Position numbers and translations under genes: made by a program | Notes under the pieces: generated by a model | What the model saw: the letters and a program-made list of their open reading frames with translations, nothing else | Told to the model about the DNA's origin: nothing | Databases searched by the model: none | Assembly (NCBI GenBank): GCA_964518835.1 | Contig: CAZFKU010000032.1 | Location: 1 to 15,651, forward strand | DNA length: 15,651 nucleotides | Origin: AB-629-J13 sp964518835 | Lineage (GTDB): Bacteria; Fidelibacterota; Marinisomatia; Marinisomatales; AB-629-J13 | Direction of reading: 5' to 3' | Shown here: piece after piece, positions 6,493-13,885 of the stretch | Numbering within the stretch: position 1 is the stretch's first letter | Layout of the letters: every line of letters begins with the position of its first letter

Positions 6493-8418
6493 TTAGTTAT
6501 CAAATTTTCCATATAGAGATAAACCTTGCTCACCACTACCTGCAATTATTCCATTATCAAATGAATAATAATTCCTTAATTCAGGATTCAAATATAACTG
6601 GCTTTTATCTAAATAACTATTAAATATATCATCCTGGCAATCCAAGGGATTTGTGTGGACAAAATACACTACTTTATCTCTCTCAAAATAAATTTTTAAT
6701 GATTTTTCAGGATAAATCCATAAAGATATATCTGAAATCAAATTGAGAGTTTTTTGAGGTTTTCCCAATTCTTTTGTCATTTTAGTTTTTGTTATCCCAA
6801 TGGTCATTCCCTGTAATGCGCTGCATTCAGGAAGAATTTCAGCAGGGTGAATTTCAGGTAGCTTTTTGACCCGGTTTTGGGCAAATTCCTGATAAACCGG
6901 ATGGATATTTCTTGATTTTTGTATAAACTGTGTAAAAAATCCTTCGGATTCCCTGCCTGTATTTATAGCGATTACTCCCCTGTTAAATAATACTTCAGGT
7001 GTATTGGGAAGTGACCTTAAAAGTGATTTTGCCTCGTTAAACTTTTTTTGCTGAATGAAAATGGAACTGCGGACAAGATTACATTTTTGGTCACTGAATC
7101 CTAATATTTCTGCTTGGGATAAATGCTTCTGAGCATTGGGAATATCATCTAAATCCAGATAAACATTCGCTAAATTGAAATGAGCTAATGCATAATTTGG
7201 GTTTACTGAGATAGCTTTTTCAAACTCCTTTTTTGCCCGCAGGAAATATTCCGTGTGATCATTTAATGATTTTCCCCTCAAAACTATTTTATCAGCTAAT
7301 GTCAGAAAATCCATTCCAATAGGTCTAATTCCTTTTACACTGGAAATTGGCATTCTGTATAATCCCCTGTGGTATTGAATCAAACCTAAATTATTATAGA
7401 CTTCCCTGCCGGGAAATTTATATTGATAAGCGTTGAAGAATTGTTCCGACTGATTCAAATCACCTTTTAAATAAAATAAGAGACCTGCATAAAATAACTC
7501 TGCATCATCCACCATTTCGCCGAATCGTTCCTCCATTATCTTAAGCCGGTAATCTTTGGAAGGATAATTTTGCGACAAAGATTGGGAAGAAAGGGCTTTA
7601 TTGAAAATGGAGTACACAGAATTGGGGTCGTAACCTGCCAGAACCGTGAGGGAAATTCCCTCTTTATCCGCCTGGATTTCATTCTCAACTCGTTCTTCAT
7701 TTTGGTGGAATAATTTGGAATACTCTTTTATGAGATGATCTGATATGGGTTTTCCCAGTTGGTCTAAATATTCCCTGTATTGACTATTTAAATTTTCATC
7801 CATGAATGGATTATTAACATGGCCTGCTTTTATATGAGCCAGTTCATGAGATAAAATGACAGCCAGTTCATCTTCGGAACTGCATAAAGACACCATTTCA
7901 CTGCTGATTATGATTTTATTCTCCGCCAATACCCATGCACCGGGTACTCCGGTTGAAATGACATGTGCAGAAATTGCTTGGTCTTTCATTTTTGCAACAT
8001 TCATAATACGGTTTAATACCCGGTTAACCGTTTTTTGGAGCGAAAGGTTCTCCGATGATTGTTTATGCTCTTTTTTCAATAAAGTTATAGCTTGATCACT
8101 CAGTTGAACTGAATTAAACCCTTTTGGTAATGAGAAGGTCGGTTGAGGTTCCTTATTGATAATCAGAACGGCAATCAGGATAGCGAATACCGAAGCTAAC
8201 CCATATTTATAAACAGGTTGTGTTTTGGTCATTATCCATTGAAACCCTCCCTGTGACTGGCTTTGTTTTTCTTCCTTGTCTTTGACAAATATTTTTTCTT
8301 TTATCACATCATCTAATTGATCAAGGAATTCTGCTGCTTCATTCAGATCCATATTGTTTTCAACTTCTTTCGCTGTTGAAAAGTGGAAAAATTTTTCTAA
8401 TAATTTGTGATCTAACAT
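6493..8418 (-). CDS. Membrane-anchored M48 metalloprotease with TPR repeats (BepA-like)
   Basis: This 641-aa predicted zinc protease likely acts in the periplasm. A 70-residue acidic N-terminal tail comes first. One membrane helix (about 72-88) follows, with positive charges before it, so the tail should be cytoplasmic. The M48 domain has HELAH (191-195) and the third zinc ligand E247 in EIQAD. TPR-like helical repeats run from about 305 to 500. The C-terminal part (about 535-600) has a GMT-LGKP-WIYP-VYFV pattern reminiscent of BamE/SmpA-like domains, which is a weak call. M48-TPR architecture resembles E. coli BepA, an outer-membrane assembly protease/chaperone, but BepA has a cleaved signal peptide and no cytoplasmic tail. 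The gene follows the sigma factor gene by 71 nt and carries its own promoter-like element (8435-8471). The cytoplasmic tail could contact the sigma factor; that is speculation from position. Confidence 0.87.
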   Translation of the reverse strand: MLDHKLLEKFFHFSTAKEVENNMDLNEAAEFLDQLDDVIKEKIFVKDKEEKQSQSQGGFQWIMTKTQPVYKYGLASVFAILIAVLIINKEPQPTFSLPKGFNSVQLSDQAITLLKKEHKQSSENLSLQKTVNRVLNRIMNVAKMKDQAISAHVISTGVPGAWVLAENKIIISSEMVSLCSSEDELAVILSHELAHIKAGHVNNPFMDENLNSQYREYLDQLGKPISDHLIKEYSKLFHQNEERVENEIQADKEGISLTVLAGYDPNSVYSIFNKALSSQSLSQNYPSKDYRLKIMEERFGEMVDDAELFYAGLLFYLKGDLNQSEQFFNAYQYKFPGREVYNNLGLIQYHRGLYRMPISSVKGIRPIGMDFLTLADKIVLRGKSLNDHTEYFLRAKKEFEKAISVNPNYALAHFNLANVYLDLDDIPNAQKHLSQAEILGFSDQKCNLVRSSIFIQQKKFNEAKSLLRSLPNTPEVLFNRGVIAINTGRESEGFFTQFIQKSRNIHPVYQEFAQNRVKKLPEIHPAEILPECSALQGMTIGITKTKMTKELGKPQKTLNLISDISLWIYPEKSLKIYFERDKVVYFVHTNPLDCQDDIFNSYLDKSQLYLNPELRNYYSFDNGIIAGSGEQGLSLYGKFDN

Positions 8419-8434
8419 GGGATAATATCTTTCG

Positions 8435-8471
8435 TTCAGTTATAAAGAGGTATTTTCACAATATTTTTGCA
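8435..8471 (-). promoter_or_regulatory. Shared two-block promoter element, copy 2 (M48 protease gene)
   Basis: On the minus strand the element runs TGCAAAAA, 9 variable nt, then AATACCTCTTTATAACTGAA, matching the element at 6433-6469 in both blocks and in spacing. It lies in the 71-nt gap between the sigma factor stop and the protease ATG and ends 16 nt before that ATG. The leader would therefore be very short. A plausible reading is a promoter for the sigma factor encoded just upstream, giving the protease transcription beyond operon read-through. Confidence 0.6.
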
Positions 8472-8489
8472 TTCTTTTTTTTATTTTTT

Positions 8490-9329
8490 TCAGGTAAGTA
8501 TTTCTGCAACGTTACTATGCCATGAATTCCCGAATTTATTAAACATTTCCTTCGCCTCTTCTTTTTCTAATTGAAAATCATTTTTAGCCAGGGAGAAAAA
8601 AACCCCAGATAATTTATCACAAATTTTATGTATTCTCCTGCTGATGGTGGAAACATTCACCTTGTATTTATCTGCTAAAGTCTGTTCCCGTTGTTTCAAA
8701 ATGAAATATTCCCTTAACAGCAACTTGTCTTCTTCCTTTAAAGTTTTAAATCCGGATGTAATTATTTTTGAAACCGTTTTCATTTCACCATCAAAACCAT
8801 AATCCTCTTCGACACCTAAGACAACATTATCCAATGATAAGGTTTTTACCCTGTTTTTTTGGTGGGTTATTACCTCCCTATACACAATAACCTTTAACCA
8901 TGATTCCAATGACCCTCTTCCATTATAGGAATCAATTTTTGGTTTACCGGTTTTTTTTATTTTTGTAAAAAGACTGCTTTTTGTGAATGCAAATACATCC
9001 TCTGCGATATCTTCATCATCTGCATAATACTGTGCAAAATCATTAATTTTTGGTGCAAACCTGTCTTCAAATTTTACCCACGCTTTTTCATCTCCTGCAC
9101 TCATCCCCATTGCTAAATATAAATCTGAAGTATGTATTTTTTCAAGACAGATAATAAATGATTTTTCATCCAGGGAAAATACTTTTTTTCCAAATGTACT
9201 CTCCAAAGATTTTTTCAATTTCCTGGTAAAATTATTTAGTGAAATATCAACCGAATCAATATTCTCCCTGCATTTTTTATAACATGCTTTCACAGGGACT
9301 GAATATTTTTTTAATTCACGAGTAGGCAT
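8490..9329 (-). CDS. ECF-like sigma-70 family factor with N-terminal extension
   Basis: This 279-aa protein is predicted to direct RNA polymerase to specific promoters. Region 2 spans about 69-160. It starts with DLYLAMGMSAGDEKAW, has the acidic core-binding helix YYADDEDIAEDVFAF (101-115), and ends with NGRGSLESWLKVIVYREV (136-153), the RNA-polymerase/-10-binding part. Region 4 spans about 195-245, with the helix-turn-helix around TLADKYKVNVSTISRRIHKI (217-236). An N-terminal extension of about 68 residues with three Cys (C16, C20, C61) and a C-terminal tail of about 35 residues exceed the usual ECF size of roughly 180-200 aa. There is no region 3. The ATG lies 2 bp after the pseudokinase stop with GAGGT upstream, so translation is coupled to it. 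The context suggests the sigma factor is controlled by the membrane proteins on either side. Confidence 0.85.
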   Translation of the reverse strand: MPTRELKKYSVPVKACYKKCRENIDSVDISLNNFTRKLKKSLESTFGKKVFSLDEKSFIICLEKIHTSDLYLAMGMSAGDEKAWVKFEDRFAPKINDFAQYYADDEDIAEDVFAFTKSSLFTKIKKTGKPKIDSYNGRGSLESWLKVIVYREVITHQKNRVKTLSLDNVVLGVEEDYGFDGEMKTVSKIITSGFKTLKEEDKLLLREYFILKQREQTLADKYKVNVSTISRRIHKICDKLSGVFFSLAKNDFQLEKEEAKEMFNKFGNSWHSNVAEILT

Positions 9330-9331
9330 CT

Positions 9332-11422
9332 TCAGTTGACCTCATAACCAAATGGAACTGCGGTATAGACCTGCCTACCCTGTTTATCCCTATAATTTCG
9401 CAAGGATGAAATATGAAAAACTTCAACTCTGGGGGATTTCTGGTAAATTCCTCTTGAATCAAATAAAACAGAATTAAAATTTCCATTGATCATTTCTTCT
9501 AATCCATAATCTTCCGCTAACTTATTTCCGATTAATAGCGCATCATTGAAGGATTTCTCTTTTTCACCAATAACAGTTGTTTCCAGAAATTCATATTCAT
9601 GAAGGTGATCCCAGATTTGCCAGCCAATGAAAGCGTGATCAGGAATGATGACTATAACCGGCTCAATTCCAGCTTCAAGTAAAATACTGGAAAACAGCAC
9701 AGATAATTCAATGCAGTTTGCACTTTTGTATTTGAGTGTTTCCTGAGGGAAATTAATGGTCTGTCCGATACCGCCTCCATCATAAACAATTTGATATTCC
9801 TTTTTAAGCACCCGATAAATTTGTTCGGTTTGATGGCGGATTATGTCTCTGTATTCCAATCCTTTTATATTTGTGTAAGATTCGAATAATGATTTTTGGT
9901 ATCCAACCACCGCAGAGTTGTAAAGCATGTTAGTTTTCGATAGAATTTCCCTTGCATCTTTTGGGATAATCCAACTTGCAATTAAGCTGAATGGGCTGAA
10001 CCGGTCTTCCGTAATGGAATAAACATCCTGAAGAATTTTCCAATCAATCGATCCCAACGCCAACATCACAATACGTTCGGATCCCTCGGATACTAAAATA
10101 GGTTGATTTATTTTATTATTGAACCCGGTCTTTTTTTCCAACACTTTCCAATCAATATAATAATTTCGGTTTGTTCGTAAATCATATTTCTCTTCTAGAA
10201 TATTCATATATGGATTTAACCCGATCATGGTATCCGTATTTGCAGGAATAGATACAGCAAGTTGATCCCAATCATTTTGGAGACCTTTAAATTTTGCCTG
10301 AAGTTCAACCTGAATTTCTTTTGGTGAATTATTTTCAATATTCGTCCAGAAAATAAACTGTCCCAGTGGTTCTAAATTCTCATAAATCGATGCCGGTATC
10401 ATTGGAGTAAAATGAGTCTGAACCAAAATATGTTCAGAAACGGAATCCACTTTTGATAAAATCCCGTAAAAAACACCCAAGAAAATAACAGCTAAAGCGA
10501 TGGGAATAGTATATTTTCTTTTGAATGATTTATCGGTTTTTGAGGTTGAAACAAGATTTTCTAAATTTTGAATCAATTCTGAGAGTTGGGCAGGTCTGTC
10601 CATAGGATCTTCCTGAAGAATATTCTCTAAAATTACCTGAATTTCATTTTGGATTCCCAATTCCTTGTAGTTGTCTTTCTGAATAATTCCTGTTGGTAGT
10701 TTACCTGTCAATAATTGGAAAAACAATAATCCAATTGTGTACATGTCGCTTTTGGGTCCTATGGAATCATAATCTCCCCTGATTTGTTCAGGTGCTGAAT
10801 AAATTCCCACATATTTCTGCTGAATTTTTGAGGCTAATTCCGGACGCATTCCCGTTTCAATACCAAAACTTACCAGTTTAGGTATTCCCTCCTCCGTTAT
10901 TAACACATTATTGGGAGAAATCCGGTAATGGCAAATTCCTTCTTGATGCATGATTTTAAGACCTTTGCAGATTCCCAAAATAATGTCAATGGACACTTGT
11001 GGAGAAAAGGACTCAGAACGGGTTTCCAGTGCTTCATCAGTTTCGTCATTAACCAGACCAATCCAATGCCCCATAGTTTTGGGTACATATTCCATAACGT
11101 AATAGGGAATTCCCATTTCATCAACATCAAAATAATGAATAGACACTAAATTTGGATGGTCCCATTTTGAAAATAATTTAACATCATCAAGGAATTTTTT
11201 CTTCAACTTGTTCACTAACTCATCAGAATAATCCAAGTCCACATTAAAGGCAAATCGTTTTATGGCAACCATTCGATTGAGTTGTGTATCTTTGGCAAGA
11301 TAATTATCACCCAGAGGCTCACTGGCAATAAAATTTAAAATAGTGAAATGTTGAACTTTATCACCTGATTCCCAACGGTGCGGATGTTCAACTGTTTGGT
11401 TCTTATTGATGTCTGAAGTCAT
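9332..11422 (-). CDS. Membrane pseudokinase with extracytoplasmic transglutaminase-like domain
   Basis: This 696-aa protein has a Ser/Thr-kinase (PknB-like) fold at about residues 25-292. A membrane helix follows (about 304-322), preceded by KSFKRK, so the kinase fold is cytoplasmic and the C-terminal half extracytoplasmic. Fold markers are present: VAIK (52-55), HPN (89-91), APE (210-212), D226 and DRP (275-277). Catalysis should be lost. The Gly loop reads ASEPLG (33-38), HRD is HYR (165-167) and DFG is SFG (185-187). I checked the HYR and SFG codons directly. The C-terminal region contains NCIELSVLFSSILLEAG (569-585) and DHAFIGW (595-601), the Cys/His pattern of transglutaminase-like folds, with E614 a possible third residue. 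It is the first gene of a unit with the sigma factor (2-bp gap). It probably acts as a sensor or scaffold rather than a kinase; its partner and ligand are unknown. Confidence 0.85.
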   Translation of the reverse strand: MTSDINKNQTVEHPHRWESGDKVQHFTILNFIASEPLGDNYLAKDTQLNRMVAIKRFAFNVDLDYSDELVNKLKKKFLDDVKLFSKWDHPNLVSIHYFDVDEMGIPYYVMEYVPKTMGHWIGLVNDETDEALETRSESFSPQVSIDIILGICKGLKIMHQEGICHYRISPNNVLITEEGIPKLVSFGIETGMRPELASKIQQKYVGIYSAPEQIRGDYDSIGPKSDMYTIGLLFFQLLTGKLPTGIIQKDNYKELGIQNEIQVILENILQEDPMDRPAQLSELIQNLENLVSTSKTDKSFKRKYTIPIALAVIFLGVFYGILSKVDSVSEHILVQTHFTPMIPASIYENLEPLGQFIFWTNIENNSPKEIQVELQAKFKGLQNDWDQLAVSIPANTDTMIGLNPYMNILEEKYDLRTNRNYYIDWKVLEKKTGFNNKINQPILVSEGSERIVMLALGSIDWKILQDVYSITEDRFSPFSLIASWIIPKDAREILSKTNMLYNSAVVGYQKSLFESYTNIKGLEYRDIIRHQTEQIYRVLKKEYQIVYDGGGIGQTINFPQETLKYKSANCIELSVLFSSILLEAGIEPVIVIIPDHAFIGWQIWDHLHEYEFLETTVIGEKEKSFNDALLIGNKLAEDYGLEEMINGNFNSVLFDSRGIYQKSPRVEVFHISSLRNYRDKQGRQVYTAVPFGYEVN

Positions 11423-11497
11423 AATTTCACTGTAATGAATATCTTTTTACCCATATTTCAGCAAATTAATTTACAATCTTCAAGGGAGTTTTACATT

Positions 11498-11525
11498 ATT
11501 TTAGTGAGAATTGAAATCGAGACAA
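11498..11525 (-). promoter_or_regulatory. Candidate promoter for the pseudokinase-sigma operon
   Basis: The minus strand has TTGTCT (11525-11520), 16 nt, then TAAAAT (11503-11498), matching sigma-70 consensus at 4/6 and 5/6. It lies in the 132-bp gap after alr and gives a leader of about 70 nt to the ATG at 11422. It does not resemble the shared element at 6433 and 8435, so the regulatory genes may be expressed constitutively while their downstream targets are not. Confidence 0.35.
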
Positions 11526-11554
11526 ATTTTTATCTGGATATTACCAATTTTTCA

Positions 11555-12673
11555 TCAAACAGGGATTTTCTTTACCCTGTTACCAAGACCGGTAAAAATA
11601 ACATATGGTGTAGATGAAATTTCCTTACTGATTTCCTCAACTGAAATTCGTGTTTTTTCATCTTCACCCCAAATTAATACTTCATCACCGATAATCACAG
11701 GATCATTTCCAAAATCAACGGTCAATTGATCCATGCATATTCTCCCTGCGACTGGATATTGTTTTCCCTTGTATCCGACTGACCCTTTTTCAAACCAGGG
11801 TCTAGGTACCCCATCTGCAAATCCCGCCTGGACCACACCAATGTGTGTCTCCTTTTTAGAAGTCCAAATTCCACCATAACTTACTGGTGTTCCGGCTTCA
11901 ATTTTTCTCAGTTCGACCACTATTCCTTTAAAGTCCATAACTGGTTTAACCGGGATAGTTTGGGGGACTTCATCTGATGGATACACTCCGTAAAGGAGTA
12001 ACCCTACCCTCAACATATTGAATCGGGATTTGGGAAGAGTTAATAATGCACCGCTGTTTGAACAGTGTATATATCGAAACTGAATCCCTTTTTTTTCAGC
12101 TTTTTGAATGATGGATTGGAATCGTTTTAATTGAGTATGGGCATAGGTTAATTCTCCTTCATCTGCTGTGGCAAAATGAGAATAGATCCCTTCACAATCC
12201 AGGGGTCGAAATTCTAAAATTTTTTCCAATACACTTTCCGTGTCCTTAAAATCGAAACCCAAACGTGTCATACCGGTATCTATTTTCAGATGGACTTTGG
12301 GCAGTATCTGGTTTTTTCTATAAAATTGCTCCAGCAATCCAAAATCCTCCCAACTGGATAAATTGAGAGAAAATTTATATTCAACTGCTGCTTCTAACGC
12401 TTCCTTATTTAATTTACAAAGCACAAATATATTTTGATTCACCCCTGCATTTCTTAATTCAATCCCCTCTTCATGAGTAAAAACCCCAAACCATTGGCAT
12501 CCAGCTCCTTCCAGAGTTTTGCTTACTAATACTCCCCCATGACCATACGCATCGGTTTTGACGATACACATTAAAGAACAATTGTCTGCACGGTTTTTTA
12601 TCTCGGAAAAATTATGATTAAGCCGGTCTAAATGAATATACGCCTTTGGTCCGGTTTGGGATAAGCCATCCAT
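11555..12673 (-). CDS. alr: Alanine racemase
   Basis: This PLP enzyme interconverts L- and D-alanine, supplying D-Ala for peptidoglycan. With the ATG at 12673 it is 372 aa, a normal length. The PLP lysine is K39 in VKTDAYGHG, the second catalytic base is Y266 in VSYGGIW, and the C-terminal domain carries GRICMDQLTVDFG. A TTG five codons upstream (12688) is possible, but it has no ribosome-binding site. The ATG has CAGGA shortly upstream and sits 1 nt after the stop of the preceding gene (TAA-A-ATG), typical of translational coupling. It is the last gene of the polA-ABC operon. No clear terminator follows, only a 6-bp stem with a 10-nt loop overlapping the last codons. Confidence 0.96.
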   Translation of the reverse strand: MDGLSQTGPKAYIHLDRLNHNFSEIKNRADNCSLMCIVKTDAYGHGGVLVSKTLEGAGCQWFGVFTHEEGIELRNAGVNQNIFVLCKLNKEALEAAVEYKFSLNLSSWEDFGLLEQFYRKNQILPKVHLKIDTGMTRLGFDFKDTESVLEKILEFRPLDCEGIYSHFATADEGELTYAHTQLKRFQSIIQKAEKKGIQFRYIHCSNSGALLTLPKSRFNMLRVGLLLYGVYPSDEVPQTIPVKPVMDFKGIVVELRKIEAGTPVSYGGIWTSKKETHIGVVQAGFADGVPRPWFEKGSVGYKGKQYPVAGRICMDQLTVDFGNDPVIIGDEVLIWGEDEKTRISVEEISKEISSTPYVIFTGLGNRVKKIPV

Positions 12674-12674
12674 T

Positions 12675-13148
12675 TTAATCCTGATCAATTTTGTAAAGTT
12701 TCAACAAATATTTCTTGAGGGATTTAAAATCTGTGAAAACAGAAGTTGAGCATGCCTCGATCCAGCTGCTCAATTCAATTTCCTCTAATTTATTTATAAG
12801 AAAAACCGGTTTATGATACCAATAAGCAAACGTCACTTCTGCATGTGTGCCGCCTCCAGCTATCACATGGTTATCCCACAAACAAATTAGATAATCCGCC
12901 TGCGAAATAACGGCAGTTATATCTGAATGGACGATTTTTCGAATGAAAGATTTAAATTTTTCCGGTTGAGAGTGTTTCCACGATCGATACTCCTGAGCAT
13001 TTTCATTTCTGGCGGTATCTCGTGACATCAAAACGGGATCGATTACCCCATGGTTTAAATTAGAATTCAACCACTCTGTCATCTCCGCTCTCCATTCTTT
13101 TCCCTCCATGGGAGCATTTTCCATTGCACCTGATAAATAAGCAATCAT
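12675..13148 (-). CDS. Nucleoside 2-deoxyribosyltransferase-like protein
   Basis: This 157-aa protein has a Rossmann-like layout. It opens with the strand MIAYLSGAME (1-10). The C-terminal half has ADYLICLWDN (84-93), then AGGGTHAEVTFAYWYHKPVFLI (97-118), a Gly-Thr-x-x-Glu block followed by a strand. This is the pattern of nucleoside 2-deoxyribosyltransferase and related DUF4406-like families, where the Glu in that block acts at the sugar. The natural substrate is unclear; many relatives hydrolyse or exchange the base of (deoxy)nucleosides or nucleotides. It overlaps the permease gene by ATGA and is followed 1 nt later by alr, so it is embedded in the operon. Lying downstream of polA, it might serve nucleotide salvage or pool cleaning, which is inference. 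Confidence 0.65.
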   Translation of the reverse strand: MIAYLSGAMENAPMEGKEWRAEMTEWLNSNLNHGVIDPVLMSRDTARNENAQEYRSWKHSQPEKFKSFIRKIVHSDITAVISQADYLICLWDNHVIAGGGTHAEVTFAYWYHKPVFLINKLEEIELSSWIEACSTSVFTDFKSLKKYLLKLYKIDQD

Positions 13149-13885
13149 CTGCGGATCTTTCGGCTGAGTAATTCACCATTCAAGATTAATAAAATCAAAA
13201 GTACCAATCCGGGAATGAATACAAGTGACCATTTTTTCACATCAGCCAACAAAATAAATAAAACAAAATTCAAAATCATCGTAGTTGGTATGAACTGCCA
13301 AAGATCTGATGTTCCTGATGTGTGTAAATTAAAAATACCCATTCCGGGGGATGTAATGCAAATCAGTAAAATACAGATGGAGAGAAAATGATATATAAAA
13401 TGATCTTCTGTAATCAAAGACAGCGTAGTAAACAGAGTACCTAAAAGGAGTAAAAATATCAGCAGAGCCGGTACTCCATATATGACGAATTTTATTGAAA
13501 TTTCAATGCCTGTGATAAAATATAAAATGGCACCACTGAGTCCGCATAGAATAAATGATTCAATAACCACCGCAAAAACCAAGTAAAAAATTATCTTTCG
13601 AGGAGAAACCGGAGAAAGAATCAACTGAAATATTTTCCGGTTATTGAAACGATATTCCTGAATATCACTGTTCACATTGACATATAGAGTAATTCCTCCC
13701 AATAAAAATATGAGGTACATAAGCCACTCTGGCGATTGTAGAGGATTAAATTGATTTGATGTTAAAAAGGACTGGGTATTAAAAAAAAGGTACACCAATG
13801 CCGGTAACCCAAACACAATTCCCATTATCACGAAAGGGCGTGATTTCATGACCCAAACCCGGCGTTTCAAGAAAGTAATGATCAA
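13145..13885 (-). CDS. ABC-2 type transporter permease
   Basis: This 246-aa integral membrane protein has about six to seven hydrophobic segments (roughly residues 18-36, 54-71, 94-125, 132-160, 164-184, 191-214 and 219-236). A cytoplasmic stretch, NSDIQEYRFNNRKIFQLILSPVSPRKI (72-98), has the coupling-helix pattern common in ABC-2 exporters. It forms the membrane half of the exporter encoded with the preceding ATPase. The assigned start is TTG at 13885, overlapping the ATPase stop as TTGA with AGGA about 12 nt upstream. An ATG at 13849 is an alternative and would shorten the N terminus by 12 residues. The substrate is unknown. Confidence 0.85.
   Translation of the reverse strand: MIITFLKRRVWVMKSRPFVIMGIVFGLPALVYLFFNTQSFLTSNQFNPLQSPEWLMYLIFLLGGITLYVNVNSDIQEYRFNNRKIFQLILSPVSPRKIIFYLVFAVVIESFILCGLSGAILYFITGIEISIKFVIYGVPALLIFLLLLGTLFTTLSLITEDHFIYHFLSICILLICITSPGMGIFNLHTSGTSDLWQFIPTTMILNFVLFILLADVKKWSLVFIPGLVLLILLILNGELLSRKIRR

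Noticed and set aside
11559..11580. Inverted repeat ACAGGG/CCCTGT at the end of alr as a terminator
   Set aside because: It has only a 6-bp stem with a 10-nt loop, lies inside the last codons of alr and lacks a proper U tract. A short symmetric stretch within coding sequence is a sufficient explanation.
12674..12688. TTG start for alanine racemase giving 377 aa
   Set aside because: There is no ribosome-binding site before it. The ATG at 12673 has CAGGA upstream and follows the preceding stop by 1 nt, which fits coupling.
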